DNA from: Macrostomum hystrix
Taxonomy: Eukaryota; Platyhelminthes; Macrostomidae
Assembly (NCBI GenBank): GCA_950097015.1
Contig: CATNEN010000041.1
Location: 1,653,501-1,717,500 of the forward strand
Direction: 5' to 3'
Length of the DNA: 64,000 nt
In this document: in pieces, positions 1 to 10,216 of the stretch
Layout of the letters: every line of letters begins with the position of its first letter
Position numbering within the stretch: position 1 is the first letter of the stretch
Program-made: the position numbers and the translations under genes
The notes under the pieces: model-generated
The model's database searches: none
Seen by the model: only the letters and a program-made list of their open reading frames with translations
What the model was told of the DNA's origin: nothing

Positions 1-2
1 TG

Positions 3-998
3 ACGCGGTGGCGGTGGCGACCGACGTTGCTTAGGCGTTGCGGTCGGCGAATCTGTTGGAGAACTTGACGCTGCTGCAGCCGGAGCTGATGGGGCGGTGG
101 CTGCCGCGGCCGAAGATTGCCCTGCTGCAGCCAAGTGATGAGGCATGACCAGCCGGTTTTGCTTCGGGTCGATGAAGCAGACCTGCTTGCGCACTGGCTG
201 CTTCTGCTGGCGATTCGGCGATGAGGTCAGGCAGGGAGGCAGCGGCGGCTCGGACGGTAGCGAGATGACTTCGATCAGCTGGGCCATGTGGTTCTGCTGG
301 ACTGACTTCTCGAACTGCTGGATGCTGGCGATGATGGAGCGGATGTCGGAGTCCGAGCACACGATGCCACCGCCGTCGCCCGCAGCAGCCGGGGCAGCCG
401 TCGCAGGCGGCGAGGTTGCTGCCGCTCTTTGAATCGACGTCGGCGCGTGGGCAAGCAACACATCGGGCGGCGGCGGCCAGTCCGCCACGGAGACGTTGCC
501 GCAGTTGGTCTGCACGGCGTGGCGCTGAATGCGCAGCTTCAAGTTCCGCATCTTGTCCAGCAGCTGCTCTGAGCGGGACATCTCCCGGGCGCTGGGCTGC
601 AGCAACCGCTCCAGGGTTGGATTGCGGCCCGCCGGCTTCCTCCGCGCCTGCTGGCCACCGCCGGAGTTCTGGCGCTGGTGCGCCGAGGTCAGCGGGCGCT
701 GCTGGGACGATGAAGCGGAAGTTTCCGGCTCTGGGCAAGACACAGAGCGCCGAGCCGCCCTCGGCTGCTTCTGGCGCTGCTTTCGTAGCTGCTGCTGCTG
801 CTGCTGTAGCTGCTCCTGGTGCGAGTGCTGCGGCTGCAGCTGGTGAGGAAGTCGCGGCTTGGGCAGAGGAATCAGCGGGCTGACTATGTAGGCGTTCATC
901 TTGTCGGCAAAGTCGGTGTCGTGGTGGATGGAGGTCCTGCGACCAGTCCGGGTGCTTATGATCGTCACGACCGGGCGGCCCTGAAGCGGCTCCGCCAT
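3..998 (-). CDS. Hypothetical low-complexity protein (3' end beyond window)
   Basis: One reading frame is open from the ATG at 998 to the left edge of the window, about 332 codons with no stop. It begins MAEPLQGRPVVTIISTRTG. A Gln-rich stretch with a run of six Q follows near residues 65-75, then Arg/Pro/Ser-rich sequence. A more ordered part near residues 205-260 contains DSDIRSIIASIQQFEKSVQQ and RKQVCFIDPKQNRLVMPHHL, followed by an Ala/Ser/Pro-rich tail. The mix of ordered sequence and CAG-coded glutamine is typical of eukaryotic regulatory proteins, but I do not recognise the family. An in-frame TGA lies about 50 nt upstream of the ATG, so this start is reasonable unless an upstream exon is spliced in. 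The longer frames overlapping this region on both strands look like shadows, because their translations are mostly Arg/Ala/Pro with no ordered motif. Confidence 0.6.
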   Translation of the reverse strand, partial: MAEPLQGRPVVTIISTRTGRRTSIHHDTDFADKMNAYIVSPLIPLPKPRLPHQLQPQHSHQEQLQQQQQQLRKQRQKQPRAARRSVSCPEPETSASSSQQRPLTSAHQRQNSGGGQQARRKPAGRNPTLERLLQPSAREMSRSEQLLDKMRNLKLRIQRHAVQTNCGNVSVADWPPPPDVLLAHAPTSIQRAAATSPPATAAPAAAGDGGGIVCSDSDIRSIIASIQQFEKSVQQNHMAQLIEVISLPSEPPLPPCLTSSPNRQQKQPVRKQVCFIDPKQNRLVMPHHLAAAGQSSAAAATAPSAPAAAASSSPTDSPTATPKQRRSPPPPR

Positions 999-1536
999 GG
1001 CCTCTTCGTCAGTCACTTCGGCACCGCCAAAAGGACTTCAGGGGCCTCCATGTGATTCCGAGAATTGCGCGCATCGAGAACCGGCCTCTCAAATATGAGC
1101 ATTCTTTCACTTAGAGTTGTTGCACTTTCTCCAAAGTCGCTGGCCTGATTTGACACCCCCGGCCAACCAGCCGCCCGCCCGCCTCCTCGGCTCCGCCGCT
1201 GGTTGGTCCGCAGCCGGGCCCAGCGAATCCGCGGGGCACTTTGCGGTGTGCCATTCACTGCAACAGCCCGCAGGCAGGCCTCGGCCTTCATTCACGAAAG
1301 TGGGCGGCCGACACCACAGCCAGCTCCTCCCCTCCTCCACTCTCACGGTAACCAGGCGGGCTTGGTAAAGAAAATGAACTCAAGACTCGCTCCAAGGACT
1401 GGCGCGTGCAGCTTTCAGCCTGAGTGGGAGCTCCCGGGTCCGGTTGGGGAAGTATTTCACTGCCTACCGCGGGGATTTTAATTATTTATGCAGTGCCAGC
1501 CACTGGGAGGCCTCAAGCACGCACCACCGAGCCTTC

Positions 1537-1581
<45 letters not shown>

Positions 1582-2204
1582 TGCCTTGTCTCCGGGAGCG
1601 TCAGCACCAACCACCCCGCGCCGGTAAATTATTCCCCCCCGCCTCGCAAAGTTTCCAATCTTTTAATTTGAGAATGAATTAGAAAATTGCCGGCAATTCT
1701 CTCAGCATTCTCGGCTGCTTCATTGAGGCCTCAAGCAGGTCGAAGGCATGAAAATGAGCACAGAAGGCACTCGTGTTGGCTAATTTTTTGCTGCTTCGAA
1801 TCGGCGAGCCGAATTATAAAACTCAACTCAGTGACACTGAATAAGATCACGGTGAGAGCACAGCTGAGCAGCAGCCTCATCTCAGCCATCTGGTGTAACG
1901 GAATTTAGAACAAAGTCCGCACAATGTCAACACTGATCCATTTATTATTCATTTGCCTCACGGAATGAAGATGCAGCAGCACCAGGGATTCTGGGCGCCC
2001 AGTTGATCTAGACTGAATTTCGTATTGGAACACATGCGCGTGCGATGGGCGCTAATCCTCAACCTCAGCCCAAACCTCTGGGCAGGAACTAGATTTGCTA
2101 AATCAGAACATTTTGCCTCCTATATTCCAATTTGAGAGAGTCCAAGGTGCCGCTGCCACTGGGGATATTTTAAATGCTGTTTTTAGGAGAAATCAATAAT
2201 CGAT
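999..2204. other. Intergenic, no gene seen
   Basis: This is upstream of the minus-strand gene at the window start. It is GC-rich up to about 1480 and then mixed. Only short frames without recognisable motifs occur. A CAG run (1540-1580) is listed separately. Confidence 0.5.
1540..1580. repeat. CAG trinucleotide microsatellite
   Basis: A pure CAG tract of 13 full units plus CA. It lies outside any supported coding exon. All three forward frames are open through it, giving polyQ, polyS or polyA, so the small ORFs here are produced by the repeat. Confidence 0.95.
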
Positions 2205-2490
2205 TCCTGTTGGGAGAATTCGGAACTAATTCCCAGTGGGAGAATTCGGGAACTCATTCATATTGGGAGAATTTGCTATTAATTCCCAGTGGGAGAATTC
2301 GGGAACTCATTCATATTGGGAGAATTCGGGAATTCATTAATATTGCGAGAATTCGGAACTAATTCCCAGTGGGAGAATTCGGGAAGTAAGTCATTTTGGG
2401 AGAGTTCGGAACTAATTCCCATTGGGAGAATTTGCGATTAATTCCCAGTGGGAGAATTCGAGAACTAATTACCATCGGGAGAATTCGGTG
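2205..2490. repeat. Minisatellite, 26-27 bp unit
   Basis: About ten imperfect copies of a unit built on GGGAGAATTCGGAACTAATT plus CCCAGT. Variants carry CTCATTCATAT in place of CTAATTCCCAG. Every unit holds GAATTC or a one-base variant of it. No coding function is apparent. Confidence 0.9.
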
Positions 2491-3900
2491 CGCATCAGGG
2501 TCGGAGTATCGGGGTGCCTTATTACTATTAGGAGAATTTTATGGTTCTCCCATGGATACTATTAGCACTAAATACAGAAAGTGTTTCTGGTTACTATGGG
2601 TTTTCCCAATGGTCGGGAGAAAATTAAGAAACAAGAATAGGGATATTGTCTGGACTTGAAATTTTCTCTTAAGCCGATAGTTCAGGGCCGGTCAACAATG
2701 GCCGCATAAACAGGGGAATCCACATAAAGAATGCGAATGAGCTGCGATCCGGCCAGATTCCCTGCAGAAGCCGTCAGCAGCGGAGTCGCTGGCCGCTCAG
2801 AGCGTAGAAAATAGTTTCTGAGCAAGTAGAACGGGGAGAAATTGATTTGGCCAATGTACAGAAAATGATCAAAGCAATTTATGACTGGCGGGTGAGCGGT
2901 AGCTCGAACCCACAATTGCGAATCGCACTGCTCTGTTGGGGGTGTGCCTTTGGCTGAGCAGACTCACCCAATTATCCGACAATCCCCAGGGACACAAGCG
3001 GCTGGTAGGGAGAGATAGCGGAACCAAACCCGTTGCAGATAATCCGACTGCACTGGCTAAGCTCTAAGCTGCCACCCGTTTCGCACTCGATTGCAGGCGG
3101 ATTAGGGAGGCCAGGATTAGCAGCGATTTGACGCCTGGCTGAATCTAAGTACTTCAGTTGAGCAGCTGTGCTCACTGTGGCAGTAACTGGCACTGCCACA
3201 TACTGCAGCTGCCAATTGACTGAGCAGTGGTTGAGCAGTCGGCCTGCTGGGGCCACAACCCAGGCTGACTTTCTCTCGGCAAGGCATGGAGTTGAATCGT
3301 TGAAATCCTGACTGAAGATCCATTTTTCCCATTGCGCAATTGCTATCAGTACACAGCCTATCAGCGCTTTGAATTTCACCAGCGTATGCCTCAATCATCT
3401 AAGCCTTCGGTGTCTACTGGACCTTCAACGGGTGGCACAGATGTGCAGCCGACAGCACAGCCGCAGCTATTGCGCGGTACATCTGTTCAAGGGGGGACGC
3501 CACAGCACCCCAGCTATTGCCTTTTCGCATGTAACAGTAGAAAGACAACAGGGTGTTTTAAATCCCCACTGCCTACTTCACGACAGCTCCCAAACCGAAT
3601 GACCGATGACCGTGAAAGTCCAACAAATGGATCAAACTTTTCCGCCCTTTACGGTGAGCTCACTTTCAAAGCCGTCCGACGCCAGCATCGTCGAGATATT
3701 CAGCGATTTTGACGAAGACTCTGGTGGCAAGTTTACCGACCTACCTATCGAACTACCGACCGTGAGTCCGACGCCGAAACCACCAGATTATACAACCACA
3801 AAAAATTTAAAATGAGTAAAAAATACAGAAGGGAGTCAAATCTTTAAATGAAGTTAAAACTGCAATCGACGCAATCGATCGCCTGTACCATCGATCGCCT
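2491..3900. other. Unassigned sequence
   Basis: Several short frames occur on both strands, for example 3332-3712 and 3606-3815 on plus. The latter contains an acidic patch, SDFDEDSGGKF, of a kind sometimes seen at the N-terminus of piggyBac-like proteins, but no transposase core follows. I cannot assign a function. Confidence 0.4.
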
Positions 3901-3997
3901 GGCTCACAGTATATTTCATGCAGTAGAGGGTTCGGGAGTTCGCCTGTGCCACTCGGCTCACAGTCTATTTCATGCAGTAGAGGGTTCGGGAGTTCGC
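3901..3997. repeat. Tandem duplication, 54 bp
   Basis: The segment beginning GGCTCACAGT and ending GGGAGTTCGC occurs at 3901-3943 and again at 3955-3997 with one substitution. The copy spacing is 54 bp. Confidence 0.9.
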
Positions 3998-4559
3998 GGT
4001 CGAGCACAAGGGACTAGAGAGCTGAGGGTGGGCCTAAGGACAGTTGGCACACGGGACTGACCAACAATAGCACAGAGTGCACAGAGCAATGCCACCGAGA
4101 TAATCGCCGTGAAAGCAAGAAGGAGAACCTAACAATTAACGGAACAGCTAAAGTTAAGCACTAGAGTTATTCCGTTATTTTTCCAGCATTGTTTAAGTGA
4201 GAAACAAGCAAAACGAAAGCAAAAACCAATGCGAAACAATGAATTGCCAATTGTCAGTCATAGTGCGTAATAATATTAGGTAAAGCACTCTGTGCGTAGA
4301 GTTACCGCCATAGGCGACAACAAAAAATGATATCTGATTCTAAGCATGATAATTTAAAACGATTACCAAATGCCCATGGTGCTACTGATCGTTTAACAGG
4401 CGATCAGTAGCACATGAAGCGCAGAACATAAGGAAAATAGAGTAACTGCAACCAGATTTAAAGAATTTCTGTGCCATGATGCAGACAGTCTACTAATTAG
4501 TGGCACTGGCAGCAACCTCAAATGAAACCATTTTCAAGGGCCTCAACATTCCATTCAGG
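3998..4559. other. Unassigned sequence with one inverted repeat
   Basis: No open frame of note. It contains the perfect inverted repeat at 4379-4413, listed separately, and otherwise A-rich unique sequence. Confidence 0.4.
4379..4413. repeat. Perfect 13-bp inverted repeat
   Basis: GTGCTACTGATCG at 4379-4391 and its exact reverse complement at 4401-4413 flank a 9-nt loop. Flanking CATG sequences would extend the stem with one bulge. Transcribed from either strand it would form a stable hairpin. No transposon ends or tRNA-like features were recognised. Confidence 0.85.
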
Positions 4560-5120
4560 CCAATTTTGAAGGGCCTTTGAAGAGCCCTTTGAAGGGCCTT
4601 TAACCCTGCATTCTAGACAGTGTTGAAGGGCCTTTAACCCTGCATTCTAGACAGTGTTGAAGGGCCTTAAACCCTGCATTCTAGACAGTGTTGAAGGGCC
4701 TTAAACCCTGCATTCTAGACAGTGTTGAAGGGCCTTAAACCCTGCATTCTAGACAGTGTTGAAGGGCCTTAAACCCTGCATTCTAGACAGTTTTGAAGGG
4801 CCTTAAACCCTGCATTCTAGACAGTTTTGAAGGGCCTTAAACCCTGCATTCTAGACAGTGTTGAAGGGCCTTAAACCCTGCATTCTAGACAGTGTTGAAG
4901 GGCCTTAAACCCTGCATTCTAGACAGTTTTGAAGGGCCTTAAACCCTGCATTCTAGACAGTTTTGAAGGGCCTTAAACCCTGCATTCTAGACAGTTTTAA
5001 AGGGCCTTAAACCCTGCATTCTAGACAGTGTTGAAGGGCCTTAAACCCTGCATTCTAGACAGCTCTGAAGGGCCTTAAACCCTGCATTCTAGACAGCTCT
5101 GAAGGGCCTTGAACCGTCCA
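4560..5120. repeat. Minisatellite, 34 bp unit
   Basis: About 15 copies of a 34-bp unit containing GAAGGGCCTTAAACCCTGCA and TTCTAGACAGTG. Early copies read CTTTAACCC instead of CTTAAACCC, and the last two have GCTC instead of TGTT or TTTT at the junction. It lies about 200 bp past the 3' end of the TBL2 coding region. Confidence 0.95.
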
Positions 5121-5329
5121 TTCAGGTCATTTTAATGACTTCATTTTTATGAATGAAGCCTTTTTAAGTTTTTATGAATCTAAAAACCCGGAAATGATTG
5201 TGTTGGAAAAAACACGCAAAAGACAAGAAAGAGTCGGCTATAACAAGTCAAGCAGTATTTGGCAAGTGCATAGATAACAGAAACTTCTGTTTCATACTTC
5301 TGATTCCAAGCACTAGTTTGTCTCGCAGC

Positions 5330-8300
5330 TCAGCTGGCTCCCTCGCCCGTGGCGATTCCGTGCCCGGCCAGGAAGGCCCGGGTGTCCGCCATCTCCTGCT
5401 CGAACATTTCGCGCTGGGCGCGGCTCTGCGTTGCCTTCGCCTTGGCGGCGCAGTCAGCGATGGCCGCCCGAGCGCCGGGCACATTCAGCAGCACAGGCAG
5501 GTGGCGGTCACCGCCGCAGGTGACAAGGAACTGCGACCTGGGGTGGAACAGAAGGCGGGACACGCCGCCGCCGTGGTGCAGCCCGATGAACTGCGCCAGC
5601 TGACTGGCGTCCAGGCAGCTGTAGACGGTCACTGAGGCGCCTGTTGCTATGGCAACGCATCTGGCGAGGGCACAGATTGTAAGTTACATTAGCCCGGATA
5701 GATCCGATTTGGAAGAAACGAAAGTAACGAATTCGCTATTTAGGCGTTTAACTAAGACCAAAATAACGTACATTTATAGTAACGAGAATATTTAAAATCG
5801 TTTGTCATTTGTCAAACAAAACAGCCCAAATCCGATAACTTTGTGACTAATGGAAGAAACAAAATTCGCTACTTCGGTAAGCAAATTCAGAAACTAAATC
5901 CGCTTTCCTGAGAATAACGGAAGAAAAAGCAAATATTTTTTTATTGACACGCTTACGCACCTGGCGTCTGGCGACAGGGCGATGCGGCAGGCGCCGTCGC
6001 GCCGATAGCGGCCCGTGACAAGCAGCTTTGGATCCTCGCCCAGCTTGTAGCGGACGCCAATGTTCCACAGCTTCCAGGTGGTGTCCTTGCTGGCCGTGGC
6101 CATCCTGGTGGAGTCCGCACTGAACGCCAGGCCGTCAACCTGGGCATTGTGGCCCTTCAGCTCGAAGGCCCGAGCAGGCGGGCCGGTCAGGCCCGAGCCC
6201 GACTTGTCCAGCGTCACCTCCCACACCTGGCGAGTGGAACAGGGGCCTATGCGACTGGGAAGGCGGCAGTGTCCCAATCCTGATTAGGAATGGGATCATC
6301 GTGTGTGGGAATGGGATCATCCTGTGTGGGAATGGGATCATCCTGTGTGGGAATGGGATCATCCTGTGTGGGAATGGGATCATCGTGTGTGGGAATGGGA
6401 TCATCCTGTGTGGGAATGGGATCATCCTGTGTGGGAATGGGATCATCGTGTGTGGGAATGGGATCATCGTGTGTGGGAATGGGATCATCGTGTGTGGGAA
6501 TGGGATCATCGTGTGTGGGAATGGGATCATCGTGTGTGGGAATGGGATCATCCTTTGTGGGAACGGGATCATCCTGTGTGGGAACGGGATCATCCTGTGT
6601 GGGAATGGGATCATCCTGTGTGGGAATGGGATAATTCTTTGTAAGAATGGGATCATCCTGTGTGGGAACGGGATCATCCTGTGTGGGAATGGGATTATCC
6701 AAGGAGATAATCCTAGGTGGGAATGTGATTGAGCCAGGTAGGAATGGGCAGGCTTTAGCCAGAGGAGCAGTTCCAGCATGAATTGAGGGATCTGCTGATT
6801 GGGTCAAGGGGATGAAATCCAGGCCAGAAGTTGAAGCCGCTAAAACTCACCTTGACGTCGGGCGTGAAGCCGCAGCTGGCAACGAAGCGGCCGCAGGGAC
6901 TGACAGCGGCCATGCAGTTGGTCATGTGGCAGGTGTCGATGGTGGCCAGGTGGTCACCGCGCCGGCTCCACAGCTTAATGCGCGTGTCCGAGTAGCAGGT
7001 CATGAGGAAGCCGCCGGTGGAGGCCACGCCAACCGACAGCAGCTCGGCTGGGTCGCCCGGATCCTGGTGCTGGAACTCGGACAGGTGCGTCACCGACAGT
7101 TGCGACTTGCGCCCGGCATCCTCAGCTGAGCGGGCCAGCTTGTACACGGCCAGGCTGCGGCTGTTGTACAGGTTCACTATGAAGGCCTTCGAGTCTGGGC
7201 TGAAGGCCACCCGGCTGCCGTGGTCCAGCTGCAGTGGAACCTTCACGCTGGTCACCGCCTTGCGCACCGACCAGTCTTTGGTGAACCACAGGAAGCAGGA
7301 CCGGTCTGGGTGGGTGGGCAGGTGGTCGCGTGCGCTGACTGACCTTGAGCACATTCACTACAGGCTGAGAAGATTCCTTTTCACTATAGACTGGGCAGAT
7401 TCCGCCCACTACAGACTGGGCAGATACCACTCACTTAAGACTGGGCAGATACCACTTACTACAGACTGGGCAGATACCACTCACAGTGGGCCGATTCAAC
7501 ATCTAAATAAAGACTATGTGGATAGATTCCATTCCAGGTTGGCACAACCTGATTGTGATTGGCACAAAATAAGCATTGAAATCCTGCAGAGAAACTCACC
7601 ATCATCGCAGCTAATAAGGTATTTGCCATTTGGACTGAAGTCAATATCCAGCACATTGCCTGTATGGCCTTTCAATGTACAGGCAAGCCACTCATGTGAG
7701 AACTGTGGTGCCTTCAAATCTTTCTTTGCCACCGGCTTAGACTTTGGGGTTGGCTGCGGTACTACAAGTTAAAATAACAAATGAGAAGATAATATATTTT
7801 AATTTTTTGTAAAAGGGATGCAAAAATGCAACTACTTTAATTTTAGTTACAAAATACCAGACATTCCATTCCATTTTCAAAATGGATATGCCATTTTAAA
7901 ATAGCTAAAAAAATTATAACAAGCTAGGAGCAATAAATTTCTGAAATAAATAAATAGACATTAAATTAGAGTATAAGATTTGCTAAGCAGGTCTTTTATC
8001 ATCAGAGACATCTAAAATAAATATTATGTAATGGATTCTCTTATAAACACAGAATTCTCCTAAAATATGTTAATACATACAAAACACATATTTAATACTA
8101 TAATACACTTATATTCAGCAAATCATATATTATACTATATTTTATTACACAATGCTATAGTTTAATACTATAATAAATATAGCCGTTTCATTAGAAGGAT
8201 GCACAAAATATGAATAGTTTTATTTTAGCAATATAATACTAGACATTCACTTCTGTTTTTAATATATATAAGCCATTGTAAAATAAGTACAAATTTAACA

Positions 8301-9137
8301 CATTACTACTAGGTAAAGTTTCTGCCCAATTTCAACTAATACTTTAATAGAAGATTTTACAACTAGCAAATTAAAATAACTGAGCAAGAAACTGTGGTAT
8401 AAATTGTGAATAGCTAGCAGCAAAAAACAAATCCCAATTTTAAAAAAGGTTTTGTTTTGTTCAAGGTTATTAAAATATTGCTGTTAAAAACATAAAGTTC
8501 TGTGTTGTTCTGAAAGAAAAATTGTTTTAAAAATGTGTTGCTCTTAACTTTTTTCACACCCTTACAGTAATGGGTCATGGCCATATACAAATCAACAACA
8601 ACAATTGGCTCAATATTTACATCTTTATACGTCACTAGTACATATGTGATATGTCTTATGATATATAATATAATAGATGACAGATATATGATAAATATAG
8701 ATATCATATAGATAATATCATATAGATATATCTTCTGTTATATCACTATCATGATATAGACAACAGGAATGATACTATATGCTTTTAAGGGGAGTTAAAG
8801 TGAGCAATACTAAATTGGGCTTATCAAAGGGAATAGAATATATTGAGTACACAAAATATCATATATAAAAAATTAAATATGAATATAGATTTGAATGGCT
8901 TCCTAAATCAAATACCACTACTCGAATATACAATAATTACTGCCAATCAATAAACTTACCAGACTTGTTACTCTGTTTTCCATTCTTTTCCTGGAAATCA
9001 GACTTTTCCCCTGTTGTAAGGGTGATGCTGGTTTTCTTTCGACTGCTTTGAAAGAAATATAGCAGCATAAAAATTACAATACCCATTACACCAATAAGTA
9101 CAGCAGAAAGAGCATCGCTTTCCTGGGCAGTTTCCAT
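5330..9137 (-). CDS. TBL2: Transducin beta-like protein 2 (TBL2), five exons
   Basis: WD40-repeat protein anchored in the ER membrane; in vertebrates it takes part in ER-stress (PERK) signalling. Exons by splice consensus and phase: 9137-8960, 7761-7600, 7305-6851, 6226-5961, 5660-5330. They total 1392 nt, giving 463 aa against about 447 for human TBL2. The first exon ([10 protein letters not shown]...) carries a hydrophobic segment near residues 11-28, matching the family's N-terminal membrane anchor, followed by a Lys/Ser linker. WD motifs visible include [64 protein letters not shown] and [11 protein letters not shown]. The C-terminus is a short charged helix ending [11 protein letters not shown]. 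All four introns are GT-AG and every junction preserves frame. The introns at 6227-6850 and 7306-7599 contain minisatellites. No disruption was found. Confidence 0.93.
6286..6700. repeat. 21-bp minisatellite inside TBL2 intron 4
   Basis: About 20 copies of GGGAATGGGATCATCCTGTG plus T. The period is a multiple of three, so long stop-free frames arise on both strands, but they are intronic artefacts. On the sense (minus) strand each unit reads CCCATTCCCACACAGGATGA, a pyrimidine-rich run followed by CAG. Confidence 0.95.
7350..7490. repeat. Short minisatellite in TBL2 intron 2
   Basis: About five degenerate copies of a 26-29 bp unit based on CTACAGACTGGGCAGATACC followed by ACTCA. It lies wholly within the intron 7306-7599. 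Confidence 0.85.
7762..8959 (-). other. TBL2 intron 1, AT-rich
   Basis: A 1.2-kb intron with donor GTAAGT at the 8959 side and acceptor TTGTAG at the 7762 side. It is very AT-rich, with TATA/ATAT microsatellite-like stretches near 8640-8760. No ORF or RNA gene is supported. Confidence 0.75.
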
Positions 9138-10216
9138 TTTTTATTTTAAAAAATATTTGGAATTGCTACTAATTAATGTAAGGTATGCTTCGATATGTTA
9201 AATAGCGAAGGAGGGACTGAAAATACAAAAAATGGTCACTAAACAGTTTATATCGAAGAACGAAATAGCTAATTGTATGTTAACGAACAACACAAGCAGA
9301 AGGCCAAACTTCAAGTTAGAACTTTGACTCACACATCGTCGCCGGCATGAGGTACTTGTTTCGTCGTAGCAAAAAGTTAAATTGCCACAGCTTGTGAAAT
9401 ATTTCTATTTTATATTATTAACATTAAAGCCATGCGCTAATTAGATGTCAGAAACTATTTCAGACAAAATTATAAAAAGTGACATAAACCTTTGAATAAA
9501 ATTATTTATTTTGTTGTAATCATTAATTAATTAAATTTAAAGTATTCCGCAAGAACTCTTATTCTTTAAAAGGGTTAAATATACCGTTTCTTCCTAGACA
9601 GAGCGACGGTAAAACACAAATGCCTTTTTAGTACATTTAGTACTCGTCTGAAAAATTTTTTATCTACATATTCTCCTTACTTTCAGTGGATCCATAATAA
9701 AAATACAAAATTTACAATTATAATTACTCATAAATTTTCGAATATTAAATAGCTACTAAATATTTTTTTCAATTTCATTATTTTCTTTTCATAAAACTAA
9801 AATGTATATTGTTCTAGTGCCAATAGTACTTAACTGTTCAACGTACCGAATATACAAAAATAAATTAACGACACAAAAACCACGCAGTATTTACATAGGA
9901 TATTTACAAACTCGAAATAAATCGCAAAAAGCACACAACGTTGCCACGACAAGAATCAGCTCATCGGGTGCGATTGTATTTTAAATAGTTTTATTAATAA
10001 CATAAAGACATTAAATGGACGAGAGGCGGCTGTACAGAGAAACATGCGTTTTCATTTCAACTGATGACCACCGAAATGGCTGGTATTAAAAACTAAATGG
10101 GCGAGCAACACATCAAGAGAAATTATGACTAAGACAAGACAACACTCCGCAGCACTGCTTACTAGTAGGAATTTCTTTATCAATAAAAACAGGAACTAGG
10201 CGAAAGCCAGCGTCAC
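9138..10216. other. Intergenic between TBL2 start and HDAC3 stop
   Basis: About 1.08 kb, AT-rich. It should hold the HDAC3 3' UTR and the TBL2 promoter, both on minus. The small frame at 9802-9984 on plus has no recognisable features. Confidence 0.6.
9990..9995 (-). promoter_or_regulatory. Candidate poly(A) signal of HDAC3
   Basis: TTTATT on plus is AATAAA on minus, about 220 nt after the HDAC3 stop codon. Other AT-rich matches nearby are possible. Confidence 0.45.

Noticed and set aside
3606-3815. piggyBac N-terminal remnant
   Set aside because: Only an acidic patch is shared; no transposase core sequence is found downstream.
6135-6807. Pro/Asp and Gly/Ser/Cys repeat ORFs at 6.1-6.8 kb
   Set aside because: They coincide with a minisatellite inside TBL2 intron 4, between well-supported splice sites.
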